From a bacterium (GTDB lineage Bacteria > Ratteibacteria > UBA8468): 6,357 nt of DNA. The translations under genes and the position numbers were made by a program. The notes under the pieces were generated by a model. It ran no database searches, was not told where the DNA came from, and saw only the letters and a program-made list of their open reading frames with translations. How positions within the stretch are numbered: the first letter of the stretch is position 1; every line of letters starts with the position of its first letter. Location of the stretch: contig DAOWFY010000078.1 in NCBI GenBank assembly GCA_030637775.1, positions 1 through 6,357 of the forward strand, given 5' to 3'. Shown here piece after piece: positions 6,123 to 6,357 of the stretch.

Positions 6123-6357
6123 TGACCCCTTTTGTTTTTAAATATTTCTTTAATTCTCTTTTACTATTTTTCACCCTTTCCTCGGCTACCGCTTTCTCCA
6201 ATTCGCTCTTTACCTTGCCTACCTCTGGTCCGGGTTTTATCCCTAAAATCTCCATAATCTGATGACCATCAAGGGCCAATTTGAACTTGGCGGCTCTCCT
6301 TCTCCGATTGATCTCCTTGATTCTCTTCTCAAGTTCTAAAAGGCGAGACCTGGCCTC
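6100..6357 (-). CDS. CCA-adding tRNA nucleotidyltransferase/poly(A) polymerase family, C-terminal fragment
   Basis: Only the last 85 residues and the TGA are inside the window; the rest lies beyond the right edge. I translated it by hand. The fragment begins with a basic, charged helix (LLELEKRIKEINRRRRAAKF) and continues with LDGHQIMEILGIKPGPEVGK, a hallmark of the C-terminal tRNA-binding region of class II CCA-adding enzymes and relatives (consensus close to 'L.G.DLM.LGIKPGP.VG'). It ends in LKKYLKTKGVNESHQQT. These enzymes add or repair the 3' CCA end of tRNA in the cytoplasm, using an N-terminal catalytic domain not seen here. A poly(A) polymerase or HD-domain relative cannot be excluded. 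The final 23 bp overlap the start of the radical SAM gene, so the two are probably translated from one message. Confidence 0.8.
   Translation of the reverse strand, partial: EARSRLLELEKRIKEINRRRRAAKFKLALDGHQIMEILGIKPGPEVGKVKSELEKAVAEERVKNSKRELKKYLKTKGVNESHQQT

Overview
The window is a 6.4 kb stretch of bacterial chromosome, roughly 40% G+C by eye. Every convincing gene lies on the minus strand, so transcription runs from high to low coordinates. Signal peptides, a lipobox, short overlapping gene junctions and a textbook Shine-Dalgarno sequence (complementary to the usual 16S rRNA tail) mark it as bacterial. The gene set would suit an uncultivated, probably diderm lineage such as WOR-3, Omnitrophota or Aminicenantes. 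That placement is a guess from general flavour, since no taxonomic marker gene is present.

In transcription order, the first block (6357 down to 2632) holds the C-terminus of a CCA-adding tRNA nucleotidyltransferase-type protein, then a radical SAM protein of the putative DNA modification/repair family with a C-terminal helix-hairpin-helix. These are followed by a small lipoprotein, a 73-residue hypothetical protein in the same reading frame as the lipoprotein, a DUF1016 (YhcG-like) PD-(D/E)XK nuclease, and a HIT-family nucleotide phosphorylase/hydrolase. Junctions range from a 23 bp overlap to gaps of a few bases, so this is probably one transcription unit. The functions (tRNA end maintenance, nucleic-acid modification, dinucleotide clearance) are mixed housekeeping rather than one pathway.

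A 99 bp MITE-like or REP-like palindromic element (2549..2647) occupies nearly all of the only real intergenic gap. It supplies the last codons and stop of the HIT gene and ends 9 bp before the start codon of the next gene.

The second block (2539 down to 1) encodes envelope proteins: a PHP metallohydrolase domain carried between membrane segments, a secreted protein built from two diverged copies of one domain, and the N-terminus of a secreted protein that resembles a transglutaminase-like enzyme. The last two junctions are overlaps of 14 and 43 bp, which suggests translational coupling and a shared cell-surface role. No RNA gene, CRISPR array, intrinsic terminator or complete mobile element was found.
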